From the NCBI GenBank assembly GCA_017347445.1, contig AP021856.1, positions 3,232,613 to 3,296,612 of the forward strand: DNA of 64,000 nt, written 5' to 3'. Below, piece by piece: positions 8,240 to 16,821 of the stretch. The notes beneath the pieces are model-generated. The model was not told the origin of the DNA. It made no database searches and was given only the letters and a program-made list of their open reading frames with translations. Numbering within the stretch: position 1 is the first letter of the stretch; each line of letters starts with the position of its first letter. The stretch is from Candidatus Brocadia pituitae. Its GTDB lineage: Bacteria > Planctomycetota > Brocadiia > Brocadiales > Brocadiaceae. A program made the translations under genes and the position numbers.

Positions 8240-8462
8240 CGTTTTTTTCCTTTTTTTTGTCCTTAAGATGGGAGGTCACGATCCCTTCGCCTATTCCGGC
8301 ATAATCCTGCCACTTCCTGGCTTTAAATCTCCTGATTGGCTTTAAGACAACGGACTCTCCGACAATCTCAATCTCCAATTCATCACCTTTGTCGATATGG
8401 ATTGTTTCCCGTATCTTTTTTGGAATAACAACCTGTCCTCGATCACTTACCAATGTCTTCAT
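8220..8462 (-). CDS. AbrB/MazE/SpoVT-type antitoxin (VapB-like)
   Basis: An 80-aa swapped-hairpin AbrB DNA-binding protein: TLVSDRGQVVIPKKIRETIH at the N-terminus is the classic motif, followed by GDELEIEIVGESVVLKP. The lysine-rich C-terminal tail (KDKKKEKNDED) would bind the toxin. It overlaps the PIN toxin start by 20 nt and probably represses its own operon. Confidence 0.88.
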   Translation of the reverse strand: MKTLVSDRGQVVIPKKIRETIHIDKGDELEIEIVGESVVLKPIRRFKARKWQDYAGIGEGIVTSHLKDKKKEKNDEDVYP

Positions 8463-8556
8463 GGTTTTACCTCAATATTTATATATGATTCATAAATATA
8501 ATCTTATTTTATAATATACGTCTTACAATTAATTGTCAAACAGATATTCCCTTTCC

Positions 8557-8804
8557 CTATAGTATTACCGTGTAAAAACTTCTTTTTTTTGTAAGCTTTT
8601 CTTTGTGTCCTTTGTGTAAGACTTTGTGCGCTTTGTGGTGAACCTCTTTTTGGTTGCGGCTTTGCTGCACTATGGCATTTGGCGTACGACTTACGGACTT
8701 ACGACTTCTGCCTTTGTGTCTGAACAGCCATTTCTTGGAGACTTCTGTGCCTCTGAGGAAAACCCTGAACCCTGAACCCTGAACTCTTAGTGTCTTCGTG
8801 CCTT
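8557..8804. repeat. Dispersed-repeat patch (CACGAAGGCACGAAGACAC and CCTGAACC families)
   Basis: Contains several low-complexity repeat words. These are CTTTGTGTCCTTTGTGTAAG, TTGGTTGCGGCTTTGCTGC, GACTTACGGACTTACGAC, three tandem CCTGAAC units at 8763-8783 and GTGTCTTCGTGCCTTCGTGG. The same words recur near 11514, 12640, 13130, 22555, 23710, 24190-24300 and 52830. Open frames here are translations of repeats. Confidence 0.7.
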
Positions 8805-8973
8805 CGTGGCCAAAGTATTTTTCACAATCCATTTCTTCAAGGTCAGCAATCCCCATATTGACCCAAGTCCGTAACTGAAATGAAGGATCGCAAAGACTAT
8901 GGGAAGCACAAAGAAATATCTGAAACCATGTTTATAGGAGAGCTTGGCCGAAGAAAATACATTGGCCAATGCA
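8805..8973 (-). pseudogene. GT2 C-terminal membrane fragment
   Basis: Reads LANVFSSAKLSYKHGFRYFF, VLPIVFAILHFSYGLGSIWG and LLTLKKWIVKNTLATKARRH, matching the last third of the GT2 at 11495-12613. The TLATKARRH end is a translation of the CACGAAGGC repeat, as in the intact gene. There is no start or catalytic domain. Confidence 0.75.
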
Positions 8974-9296
8974 TAGATGTAGGTTGGGACAATGGGATTT
9001 CGTTTCTATATCCCATTATATATCCTGGATTCTTCACCCCTACGAAATTCTGTCTCAGAAAAAACTCTTCTCATTTTCTCATAAAATTTGCAAGCCTTCT
9101 AATGGGTGACCTCATTCACATTCGCTCCATTCCTTGACCACATTCATCAGGTGACATCTACTATGCAAGAGAAGTATCGGTTCTGCCAAAGCCTTCCGGT
9201 TCTTTTATACTCCTTGTTGAAGTTCGGCTTGTCAACTAAAATATGGGGATAGTCCCTATGTTCCATTTAGGGATACACAAGGGGGTAAAAAAACTT
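8974..9296. other. Unassigned intergenic stretch
   Basis: About 320 bp with no convincing gene on either strand and no clear hairpin. It separates the GT2 fragment from a TA module. Confidence 0.5.
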
Positions 9297-9512
9297 TTAC
9301 AATTTGGATTTTTTAATTTCACTGTATAATTCACTAGATGTCTTTTTGCCAAAGAGCACATCTTTAAGTTGCAAGTAATCTGTTTTTTGAAACATAGATT
9401 CCCTTATGAAAAAAGCAGCCTTTGTAATTCCCAATTGATCTATAATTGTCCGTACTGCTTCACTTCTAATTTCATCGTATCGTGGTAGAGTCAATTTTTT
9501 GATAGATATCAT
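9297..9512 (-). CDS. Small antitoxin-like protein downstream of PIN toxin
   Basis: A 71-aa protein, MISIKKLTLPRYDEIRSEAV..., with two predicted helices (RTIIDQLGITKAAFFIRE and DYLQLKDVLFG). Its ATG overlaps the PIN stop by 4 nt (ATGA). Small genes in this position after a PIN gene are usually the antitoxin in reverse order. I do not recognise a named domain. Confidence 0.6.
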   Translation of the reverse strand: MISIKKLTLPRYDEIRSEAVRTIIDQLGITKAAFFIRESMFQKTDYLQLKDVLFGKKTSSELYSEIKKSKL

Positions 9513-9949
9513 TTTTTATCCTCCTTTAAAATGGTTATGATAAATTCAACAGGATTTTTTATTTCTATTTTTCCATTATACTTCTTGAATATTTTGTCAT
9601 CACAGGTAACAAAAAAATCGGTCTCCGAAGCCTCGGCACATGCAAGGTGGAGTGAATCAAGCCCCCTAATGCCTTCGGATTCAATCTCCTGAGCCCTTTT
9701 TAATATTTTACCATTGACTATTTGAAAAACTTTAGCTTTTGTAAGAACCGAATGCACAAACACCCTTCTATCATCATAAGGACTATGGGAGTTTTCATAG
9801 AGCAAAACGCTTGAAGATACAATATCCACAGACCGCTCCTCAATCAAGGCAAATATTAATAGCATTGATGAGGCTTCAAGATATATCCTCGCCTGAGTTT
9901 GGTCGTCAAATATTCTGTTTAATGCACTACTGTCCAGATAAATCATCAT
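9509..9949 (-). CDS. PIN-domain toxin
   Basis: A 146-aa PIN nuclease. MIYLDSSALNRIFDD gives the first catalytic Asp (D5), GLDSLHLACAEASETDFFVT gives the central Asp (near D96), and CDDKIFKKY gives the last acidic pair (near D115). All four acidic positions appear intact. It overlaps the next gene (9297-9512) by 4 nt and the preceding truncated DUF5615 frame (9946-10047) by 4 nt, so it sits inside a fully coupled string. Confidence 0.85.
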   Translation of the reverse strand: MMIYLDSSALNRIFDDQTQARIYLEASSMLLIFALIEERSVDIVSSSVLLYENSHSPYDDRRVFVHSVLTKAKVFQIVNGKILKRAQEIESEGIRGLDSLHLACAEASETDFFVTCDDKIFKKYNGKIEIKNPVEFIITILKEDKK

Positions 9950-10047
9950 AAATCAAAGATTTTGAAGTCTGCATTAACCCCTCTGTTTATGAGTGCTAGT
10001 GCAAAAGCCAGCGGAACATCTTCGTCAAGATAAAGCTTTATCTTCAT
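9946..10047 (-). pseudogene. DUF5615 (PIN-like) N-terminal fragment, 33 aa
   Basis: Reads MKIKLYLDEDVPLAFALALI then NRGVNADFKIFDL and stops. The LDEDV motif is the first metal-binding segment of DUF5615 proteins; the rest of the domain is missing. It starts by ATGA overlap with DUF433 (10044-10322) and ends by TTATGATG overlap with the PIN gene start at 9949. It may now serve only as a translational bridge. Confidence 0.7.
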
Positions 10048-10322
10048 TTCTGAATAAGTTTCTTAATGTTTTCTTCACTATTTTCATCTATCTCCTTATC
10101 TATCTCTTCCTGATGCTCATAATAGTATGATAGAACATCATGTATTTGAGAAAGTGTAAGATGGGGGAATTCCCGTGCAAGTTCTTCAGGCGAAAGGCCG
10201 AGTCTGTAATAGGCCACGATATTCGACACCCTTGTCCTTGTTCCAACGATTATTGACTTACCTCCGCCTATATCTTCTTTTGAAGTTATATATGGATGAA
10301 CAACCTCTGTAGACATGATCAC
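10044..10322 (-). CDS. DUF433-domain antitoxin
   Basis: A 92-aa winged-helix type DUF433 protein with HPYITSKEDIGGGKSIIVGT, RTRVSNIVAYYRLGLSPEEL and AREFPHLTLSQIHDVLSYYY, the family pattern. DUF433 genes normally precede a DUF5615 PIN-like toxin; here that toxin is reduced to 33 codons and followed by a different PIN toxin. M3 is an alternative start. Confidence 0.88.
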   Translation of the reverse strand: MIMSTEVVHPYITSKEDIGGGKSIIVGTRTRVSNIVAYYRLGLSPEELAREFPHLTLSQIHDVLSYYYEHQEEIDKEIDENSEENIKKLIQK

Positions 10323-10350
10323 CGCCTGTTTATGTATAAGAATTTTAGCG

Positions 10351-10629
10351 TTATTTTAACTTATCATAAAAGATATGTCCATTTTTCACAATCCATTCCC
10401 TCAAGGTCAGCAATCCCCGGATTGACCCAAGACCATAACTGAAATGAAGGATCGCAAAGACTATGGGAAGCACAAAGAAATATCTGAATCCATGTTTATA
10501 CGAGAGCATGGCCGAAGAAAATACATTGGCCAATGCATAACAGCCTGAAATTCCTGCCAGAAGCAACAAGCTGAGACCCGATAGAATACCGAAACGAAAC
10601 TGAGAAAAGAATGTCTGTTTTGGGGTCAT
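10351..10629 (-). pseudogene. GT2 C-terminal membrane fragment with its own ATG
   Basis: A 92-codon open frame. Residues from FRFGILSGLSLLLLAGISGC through LANVFSSAMLSYKHGFRYFF to LLTLREWIVKN match the GT2 membrane tail. The first ten residues (MTPKQTFFSQ) and the last nine are unrelated. It could make a small two- to three-helix membrane peptide, but it has no catalytic part and I regard it as a duplicated fragment. Confidence 0.7.
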
Positions 10630-10721
10630 ATGCTATTTTTATTTATAGTTTTGAAACCAATCTACAGTGTTACCTATATAGGATAAATTCTTCTTATTGA
10701 GAAAATTAGTTAGCCTTCTGA

Positions 10722-10907
10722 TTAATTCTTTTGAAGGCTAATATGAATATGTTCTATTACATCTTCTAATGTGACTTCTTTGGAATCGCATAACTGGTCA
10801 TTTACATGCATGTGATGAGGGAATGTTTTTACCGTTCTCCAATGCATAGCATTATCCCAACGGATTATCAATTTACCATCTTTATATTTGTCCAGTATTT
10901 CTTTCAT
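10722..10907 (-). CDS. Short TumE-family (DUF6516) toxin
   Basis: A 61-aa protein: LIIRWDNAMHWRTVKTFPHH then MHVNDQ and KEVTLEDVIEHIHISLQ, the C-terminal core of DUF6516. It overlaps its partner (10904-11221) by 4 nt (ATGA), so translation is coupled. Compared with full-length relatives (about 110-130 aa) the N-terminal half is absent, which suggests a truncated or minimal toxin. Confidence 0.65.
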   Translation of the reverse strand: MKEILDKYKDGKLIIRWDNAMHWRTVKTFPHHMHVNDQLCDSKEVTLEDVIEHIHISLQKN

Positions 10908-11221
10908 TCACCCTGTAACTCTTTGGCCTTTTGTCGCCAATATTTCAGATTCTCAAAGACAAATTCCCAATCATTTAAATCGTCTTCCCATGCAAAATGT
11001 TCTTCATTCTCCATACTCTCAATTTTACGTTTGAATTCTTCAAATGTCTGTCCGTACTTTTTCTCAAAGACACTCGTTTCGGCCTCGTACTTTTGAATTT
11101 TGCTATGAATAAGATTTAACGCATATTTTTTTAATATACCTACTGGAGAAACCTCCATGTCTCGATAAATATCCTTTAGCTTATCAGGAATTTCAAAATC
11201 TTCTTTCATGCGTGTGGTCAT
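10904..11221 (-). CDS. TumA-like antitoxin
   Basis: A 105-aa helical, charged protein, MTTRMKEDFEIPDKLKDIYR..., with HFAWEDDLNDWEFVFENLKY near the end, the tryptophan-rich helix common to the partner genes of DUF6516 toxins. It directly precedes the short TumE (10722-10907) and overlaps it by 4 nt. It was identified mainly by context and by the similar segment in 6824-7123. Confidence 0.62.
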   Translation of the reverse strand: MTTRMKEDFEIPDKLKDIYRDMEVSPVGILKKYALNLIHSKIQKYEAETSVFEKKYGQTFEEFKRKIESMENEEHFAWEDDLNDWEFVFENLKYWRQKAKELQGE

Positions 11222-11494
11222 TTATAACCTCCTCACACTACAATAATATCAACTAACAGGGATTCAGAATGTTTGTAACACTCTAGTTCTTTGAAAGAAA
11301 TTTCCAATGCGCTCCTTGTGTACTGTAAGAGGCGAACCTTTTGCTGCCATGTGACACCCACCCCGGCCCCTCTTGTAGAGGCGAGAACAAAAGTCCCCCT
11401 ATAAAGGGCAACAATCTTAATTTTACTGATATTTTCAAAAAACTAAACTGTTACTTTCATTTTAAATTGTATTATTTTACCAAAAATTTCAACG
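11222..11494. other. Intergenic stretch with a MITE-end-like segment
   Basis: About 270 bp without a gene. 11431-11454 (ATTTTCAAAAAACTAAACTG...) matches the right terminal repeat of the element at 29015-29156. A CCCCGGCCCCTCTTG word at 11353 belongs to the C-run repeat family. Confidence 0.5.
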
Positions 11495-12613
11495 TCATGT
11501 ATATTCTTTTGCATTGTGCCTTCGTGCCTTCGTGGCCAAAGTATTTTTCACAATCCATTTCCTCAAGGTCAGCAATCCCCATATTGACCCAAGACCATAA
11601 CTGAAATGAAGGGTTGCAAAGACTATGGGAAGGATAAGGAAATATCTGAATCCATGTTTATACGAGAGCATGGCCGAAGAAAATACATTGGCCAATGCAT
11701 AACAGCCAAAAATTCCTGCCGGCAGTACCAAACTGATACCCAATAGAACACCGAAACGAAACTGAGGAATATCTAAAACAGAAAACAGTGCCAAACAAAA
11801 GAGTATTACCGACAGACCGGCGCTGCCTACGAGGGATGCAACGAATACGAAGGGTATAAAATGTCTCCATGATAGCGCATACGGCGCAATGGCCTTTGTG
11901 TAAACCACCCATTTCCCATTCTCAAAATTCTGCCTCCACAGTCCCCGCAAAGAATCCCGACAATGGTAACATGATTTAATTTCCGGTGTCAGATAAATCC
12001 TTCCGCCACCCTTCCGTATCCTTGCATTGAACTCAATATCCTGATTTCTTATGAGTCGTTCATCAAATAGCCCCACTTCTCCGAAGGTTTTTCTTGGCCA
12101 CGCGCCAAGATAGACGGTGTCTGCATATCCAGCCCACTGTTCATCATGGAATTTTCCACCACCCAAGCCAAACCGGCAGTGATGAGCAAACTCAATAGCC
12201 TTGCCAACAGAGCCTTTGCCATTTGCCATCATCGGCCCACCCACATTTGCAGCATTCGTCTTTTCCAGCCACGCAACACATTTTGCAACATAATCAGGTG
12301 CATATTCCGCATGCGCATCCATCCGGACAAAATATTTTCCCCTTGCCTCTTTGATCCCAATATTTAAGGCACAGGGGACAATCCGATCAGGGTTATCTAA
12401 AATATAGATATCTAGTTCAGAAAATTTCTGAAAAGAGGCAATAATCCTTTTTATCTCTTCCCGAGTACCATCTTCAGAACGTCCGTCAATAAGCAGAATT
12501 TCAATCCTCTCTTTCGGATAATCCTGGTTCAATAAAGAATTCAATAATTGACGAATATACTTCTTTTCATTAAATATGGGGATGATGATGGAGACGTGTT
12601 TTTCATTAATCAT
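11495..12613 (-). CDS. GT2-family glycosyltransferase with C-terminal membrane domain (ExoA-like)
   Basis: Membrane glycosyltransferase that uses a nucleotide sugar to extend a lipid-linked glycan. The 372-aa protein has a GT-A fold. VSIIIPIFNEKKYIRQLLNS opens the domain, IEILLIDGRSEDGT follows, ARGKYFVRMDAHAEY carries the D-x-D type metal site, and FDERLIRNQDIEFNARIR the acceptor-side acidic residues. From about residue 246 three to four membrane helices follow. The last 15 residues (TLATKARRHNAKEYT) are encoded by the dispersed CACGAAGGC repeat, so the natural stop has been replaced. Four partial copies of the membrane tail lie elsewhere in the window. Confidence 0.92.
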   Translation of the reverse strand: MINEKHVSIIIPIFNEKKYIRQLLNSLLNQDYPKERIEILLIDGRSEDGTREEIKRIIASFQKFSELDIYILDNPDRIVPCALNIGIKEARGKYFVRMDAHAEYAPDYVAKCVAWLEKTNAANVGGPMMANGKGSVGKAIEFAHHCRFGLGGGKFHDEQWAGYADTVYLGAWPRKTFGEVGLFDERLIRNQDIEFNARIRKGGGRIYLTPEIKSCYHCRDSLRGLWRQNFENGKWVVYTKAIAPYALSWRHFIPFVFVASLVGSAGLSVILFCLALFSVLDIPQFRFGVLLGISLVLPAGIFGCYALANVFSSAMLSYKHGFRYFLILPIVFATLHFSYGLGSIWGLLTLRKWIVKNTLATKARRHNAKEYT

Positions 12614-12627
12614 AATATAAATATTTA

Positions 12628-12690
12628 GCCACTAAGACACAAAGACACGAAGATATAAAAGTTTCTCTTTGTGCCTTGGCACCTTTGTGT
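12628..12690. repeat. CACTAAGACACAAAGACACGAAG-type repeat pair
   Basis: GCCACTAAGACACAAAGACA and, 30 bp on, the complement-like TTGTGCCTTGGCACCTTTGT form a loose inverted pair between the GxxExxY gene and the GT2. They belong to the dispersed family also present at 13111-13203. Confidence 0.6.
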
Positions 12691-12704
12691 CAAATAAGTG
12701 TAAA

Positions 12705-13097
12705 TTATAGGATGATGCGTTTAATGCCGTCTTTGACATATCTCTCATTGAAATTTATGAGAAAACCAAGACGTTTCCCACTAAGTTTCAGATAACTTAA
12801 TATCTGTGCTTCCCATACCGGGTGCATATTATCAACTGCCTTTAGTTCACAAATAACAAGGTCCTCAATCAAAACATCTAATCTGAAACCTTCTTCAAAG
12901 GTTAAACCATCGTAAACAATAGGGACGTCTGCTTGCCTTTTATAAAGAAGTCCTTTTTTGTTTAGTTTATAGCAGAAACAAGCTTCATACACCTTTTCGA
13001 GTATACCCTGTCCTAATGCCTTATGTACCAGGTATGCTGAATCCACAATCTTTTTTGCTATGTCCTCTTCTTTTTTGGAGAGTGGTTCGAAATTCAT
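12705..13097 (-). CDS. GxxExxY protein (PD-(D/E)XK nuclease-like fold)
   Basis: A 130-aa protein of the GxxExxY family, named for the motif seen here in GQGILEKVYEACFCYKL (about residues 29-45). Later come the nuclease-like elements GFRLDVLIEDLVICELKAVD (D-x(n)-ExK: D near 86, ELK near 101-103). The family is widespread near mobile DNA and polysaccharide genes; its function is not established. It is flanked on both sides by repeats of the CACGAAG family, so it may have arrived with them. It is intact and full length. Confidence 0.88.
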   Translation of the reverse strand: MNFEPLSKKEEDIAKKIVDSAYLVHKALGQGILEKVYEACFCYKLNKKGLLYKRQADVPIVYDGLTFEEGFRLDVLIEDLVICELKAVDNMHPVWEAQILSYLKLSGKRLGFLINFNERYVKDGIKRIIL

Positions 13098-13104
13098 ATT
13101 TTAT

Positions 13105-13209
13105 AAAAGCTTGGCCACTAAGGCACCAAGGCACAAAGGTTTTTAAAAACTTATTCTTATTACTACTTTGTGTTTTTCTTCGTGTATTTGTGTCTTCGTG
13201 GCTGGAAAA
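13105..13209. repeat. CACTAAGGCACCAAGGCAC repeat pair
   Basis: GGCCACTAAGGCACCAAGGC at 13112 and TTCGTGTATTTGTGTCTTCG at 13180 form an imperfect inverted pair directly after the stop of the secreted protein gene. A copy of this block plus the gene tail sits at 3296-3472. Confidence 0.65.
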
Positions 13210-16179
13210 TCACCACTGGTACACATGCACATCATACGGCTCAAAATCATCCACAAATACACCGTCTTTCACAGGCAATGTGCGGTCTTCAAACATAACT
13301 GAAACTTCTGAAACGTTACCGGAAGCAGGCTTGAACTGGCAGCGTATCGGCTGCTGTGCTGAGTTGGCCGCAAATAAGTGACGCTTCCCCTGATAAACCT
13401 TGAGTAAGGTATTTAATGCCGGATAACCCATGCCATCCTTCTTAACCCCTTTTATAATGAATGAGGCACACTGTTCCGGTGTATTCCGTTCTGTAAGGAC
13501 ATCATGAAGGGACGCAAGTTCTCCGACAACCTTTTTTAAATAACTCCACACATCTTCGTCATAGGGAGCGCCAAAGTTGTTCCCCCAGCCTCCATAGGTA
13601 TAGTAGGTAATACCGGTAGCGCCGTGGATAATGGACAGATACGTCATGGTGCGCAGTTCCTCGTTGGTTGGGTAACGTTCCCATCCCCACCCTTTAAAAT
13701 CTTGTACAATCGCCCATATTCCACGCCTGCAGCCAATCCTTTCCAACTCTTCCTGTACATGCTTCATGTCACGAATTACTTCTGACATATTATTATTCTC
13801 TTTAGTGCGGATAGGGTATAGTTCCGGCAAAAAGATATCTGTTGAGTCGCCATATCCTTTGTACCTGTTTGCATCGCCAACCGCATCAGCCTGGCTGGTC
13901 AGGTGGTATGGGTCAATGTCCTTTATTATTTCATGTATGTTCATAAGCTCTTTGGATGAGATATAACCTGAAGTGTCATCGGCCAGATACCATGAAAGCA
14001 GGGCGGGTTGATCAACCTCGGTTGCTACATCACGTACCATGGTGTCGATGTCGGTACTGTTGTGACCGGCAGATGTCATGACAAATACCTTCATTCCATA
14101 TCGTGCCGCAGCGGAGTAAAACTCCGCGAAATCATTGTTGCGTTCCTTCATATAGGTATGGGCGGTATTGAATCCGGCATCCTTAATCTCTTTAAATGCA
14201 TTCTCAAAGTTATCACTATTCACCTTGCTCTTTTGTACTGCATAGATACCTATGGGAAAGAACGGCTTATTGTCTATAAGACTCATACCATCCTCGCGCA
14301 TAGTTACAATACTTTGAGTTGGAATTCTTTTTATCAGCACGTACCACGCCTTTTGTATTGTATTACCGGCAAGATCACACGCCTTTACTTCAATCTTGTG
14401 TAGGTTTGGCTTCCATGTTACATCAGACCGAGGCCCTTCAAGGCAGACATCTTTTATTGAAAAGAATTCTCCGTTATTTAAGTTCGGAGAATCCCATCCA
14501 AAACAAATTTCTGCCGAAACGGCACCTGACGGAGACGTAACTTTCTGCACATCACGATGCCACTTCATATGAGCAGTTCCAAAGCTTACCCTATGTGGTG
14601 CTCCTATTTCCTTCCCATTGCGATCCCTCCAGATTATACCGTTTGAAACATCACCCCAATGTTTTATGTCAGTCAGGTCACTATTGTGCCGTGAAGAGAA
14701 TGAAAACACGTATTTCGTATTTTCTCTAACAGGTATTCTTGGTGAGCAAAACTTAAAAGCCGTGTCAACATAGGCTTCAGATCTATCATTTCGGGTGAAT
14801 GTAACGGTATCAGGCGACCGTTCCACAGCAAGGGCATTTTGATAATTTTCAATCTTCCAGGCAGAAAACCCTGCGTCACGTTCTAAAGGCTTGAGTGGTC
14901 CTGTGGTTTTTAGGGTATATTCGGTTTCCTTGTATTTGCCCTGTAATAACTCTACCTTCACTCCATCAAGATAAGCCTCTATACTTTTGATCCCAAGTCC
15001 GCCAATGTTGTCACTAAGGCGGAAAGAGATGGGTGCGTCAGCTTGTTCAACTCGCATCGGACTTCTCCAGACAATTTCAGGCGGTGTCGTATCGGGTCCA
15101 CTCCATCCATTATCTGTTAAGGGAGCGACTTGGGAGTTATTTATTTTTACGCTATGGAGTACCGGAGTTGCATCCGGTTTGCTTGTATGGAGGATCGCCC
15201 GGTATTGCAGCCATTTATGAGCGGTGTCCGGTGAAATATCTAAGGCAGTATCCTTACTATTATAACAGGATAATGGGGCGCCATCATGCCCTGTAAAAGA
15301 AGACCAGTCGCCAGGTATGCCATTGTTATCCTCAGCGAACCGCACCTGAAGCCGGATAGCAGTTCCTTCGGGTATATCTGCCTGTGTCGTAATAAAAGAC
15401 GTACCGGGTTTAATTTGAAACGGTCTTGAAACAAACTCCCCTTCGTGTTCGTACCTGTTACTTACCGTGGAAAATTGTATGTCATCGAAGCAAAAAAACT
15501 CGTCCTTCCCAAGATTTGGAAGGTCAAAACCGAAACGAACAATTGCCATTGAAGCCTTTTCAGGTGAAACTACTGCAATCGTCTTTACATACCAGTTATC
15601 ATAATCAGCTTCACCAGAAAGCAGGGAGAAGGACGCTTCGTGCAGTTTTCTGTGGCTTGAGTCAAACCAGATAATGCCGGTCTCATACTTTCCTTTATGT
15701 CCAGAGTGGTTAATCATACGCTTGTTGAACCTGCACCGAAAACTCAGCGTATATTTTTTATTCTGTTCTATATGGACTTCCGGCGAAACAAGCTCGAAGG
15801 CAGTGTCACCTTCTGAACCATGAACAATCAGGTATGCATTCTGCGAATCTTTTTCCCTCGAAATAGATGGTTTGAGTGAGTTTCTATAATTATGAAACCT
15901 CCACCCATCCGTGGGGACATATTTCCAATTTGAATAACCCTCAGGAGCATTCTTTGATACATCACGTTCTTGTTTTACATAGCCGTCAAATCCTTCATAG
16001 AGTAACACATCCCACTGTTTGGCAAGTTGTATTTTATTTCCCGATGGGCTAGATACAACTTCTATATAATGGTCGCTACAATATTCCCTGGGCGCTACAA
16101 CCGCTTTGATATCTTTAGCAAAGGCAAGTGTCGTCATTGGGAGAAACGAAATAAAAGCGATAAGAATAAACGTTACCAT
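13210..16179 (-). CDS. Large secreted protein with CBM-like repeats and a TIM-barrel glycosidase-like domain
   Basis: About 989 aa. The ATG at 16179 is preferred over the TTG at 16206 because it gives a compact signal peptide (MVTFILIAFISFLPMTTLAF) and has AAAGAGA upstream. Two carbohydrate-binding-like beta regions (about residues 60-240 and 430-590) share the pattern N-x-KYxxSFxxRxN, GIIWxDxxxK, then VRFGFDLPNL / ICFGWDSPNL. This points to an internal duplication. The last third starts DNKPFFPIGIYAVQ and looks like a (beta/alpha)8 barrel, with LSWYLADDTSG and DIFLPELYPIRT as candidate active-site strands. It probably binds or trims exported polysaccharide. Activity and substrate are not deducible. 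Confidence 0.8.
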   Translation of the reverse strand: MVTFILIAFISFLPMTTLAFAKDIKAVVAPREYCSDHYIEVVSSPSGNKIQLAKQWDVLLYEGFDGYVKQERDVSKNAPEGYSNWKYVPTDGWRFHNYRNSLKPSISREKDSQNAYLIVHGSEGDTAFELVSPEVHIEQNKKYTLSFRCRFNKRMINHSGHKGKYETGIIWFDSSHRKLHEASFSLLSGEADYDNWYVKTIAVVSPEKASMAIVRFGFDLPNLGKDEFFCFDDIQFSTVSNRYEHEGEFVSRPFQIKPGTSFITTQADIPEGTAIRLQVRFAEDNNGIPGDWSSFTGHDGAPLSCYNSKDTALDISPDTAHKWLQYRAILHTSKPDATPVLHSVKINNSQVAPLTDNGWSGPDTTPPEIVWRSPMRVEQADAPISFRLSDNIGGLGIKSIEAYLDGVKVELLQGKYKETEYTLKTTGPLKPLERDAGFSAWKIENYQNALAVERSPDTVTFTRNDRSEAYVDTAFKFCSPRIPVRENTKYVFSFSSRHNSDLTDIKHWGDVSNGIIWRDRNGKEIGAPHRVSFGTAHMKWHRDVQKVTSPSGAVSAEICFGWDSPNLNNGEFFSIKDVCLEGPRSDVTWKPNLHKIEVKACDLAGNTIQKAWYVLIKRIPTQSIVTMREDGMSLIDNKPFFPIGIYAVQKSKVNSDNFENAFKEIKDAGFNTAHTYMKERNNDFAEFYSAAARYGMKVFVMTSAGHNSTDIDTMVRDVATEVDQPALLSWYLADDTSGYISSKELMNIHEIIKDIDPYHLTSQADAVGDANRYKGYGDSTDIFLPELYPIRTKENNNMSEVIRDMKHVQEELERIGCRRGIWAIVQDFKGWGWERYPTNEELRTMTYLSIIHGATGITYYTYGGWGNNFGAPYDEDVWSYLKKVVGELASLHDVLTERNTPEQCASFIIKGVKKDGMGYPALNTLLKVYQGKRHLFAANSAQQPIRCQFKPASGNVSEVSVMFEDRTLPVKDGVFVDDFEPYDVHVYQW

Positions 16180-16452
16180 AGTTCTCTTTACATCAAGCTG
16201 GGACAAAGTCCTGTTTCGTTGATAATTTCAGAAATAAAAAGGGGTGATCTCAGCGCCTGCCCATCTGATTGTCCAAGCGCCAAATTACAACATTCAAATA
16301 ACAAATAAATTCCAATGAACGAAAACAAAAATTCCAAACAATGTGAGCTTCCTTAACATTCGATGTACGACTTGATAAATCGCAAAAAAGTGGATTCCCG
16401 GACAGCCTGTAAAGATTTGATAATCATATAGCCTTAAGTCTTTTTGATTTAT
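16180..16452. other. Upstream region of the secreted protein gene
   Basis: About 270 bp, no gene. 16285-16345 carries a single short copy of the CAAATAACAAATAAATTCC repeat type that is abundant after 46 kb. The tail GGACAGCCTGTAAAGATTTG recurs near 6262 and 7770. No clear promoter was seen. Confidence 0.45.
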
Positions 16453-16821
16453 TCATGAATATCTTATTCTTATTCGTGTTTCCTCGATTACTAAAATAGT
16501 CCCTGGTGAAATTAATGTATCCAATCCTAAAAGTTGTTTACATACTTTTATTACATTAAGGGGACTAACATTTCTTAGTCTGAGATAAATAATTCCGTAA
16601 TTTCTCTTTCCCTCATTGATGGCAAGTGTTCCAAAATCTGAATCGTGTGTAAGCACAAATCGTTTTTCTTTATATGCAATTTCAAGGATATCTTCGTCTT
16701 CCTTGCCATACCAGTTTTGCTCTTTAGTATCGATTACATCAATGCCTCGTTCTCTTAAAAAACTAACTACCTTCGGGGAAATATTTTCATCAGTAAGAAT
16801 CCTTATTTCATAAAATTTCAT
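16453..16821 (-). CDS. DUF5615 PIN-like toxin
   Basis: A 122-aa PIN-like nuclease. RILTDENISPKVVSFLRERG gives the first acidic pair (DEN), FVLTHDSDFGTLAIN gives the H-DxDF motif, and YGIIYLRLRN the following strand. This is the complete form of the domain that is truncated at 9946 and 17332. It overlaps its DUF433 partner (16818-17048) by 4 nt. Ribonuclease activity is inferred from the family. Confidence 0.9.
   Translation of the reverse strand: MKFYEIRILTDENISPKVVSFLRERGIDVIDTKEQNWYGKEDEDILEIAYKEKRFVLTHDSDFGTLAINEGKRNYGIIYLRLRNVSPLNVIKVCKQLLGLDTLISPGTILVIEETRIRIRYS

Noticed and set aside
8557-8856. 99-codon minus-strand frame
   Set aside because: The product consists of translations of dispersed repeats (EGTKTLRVQGSGFRV, HHKAHKVLHKGHKE).
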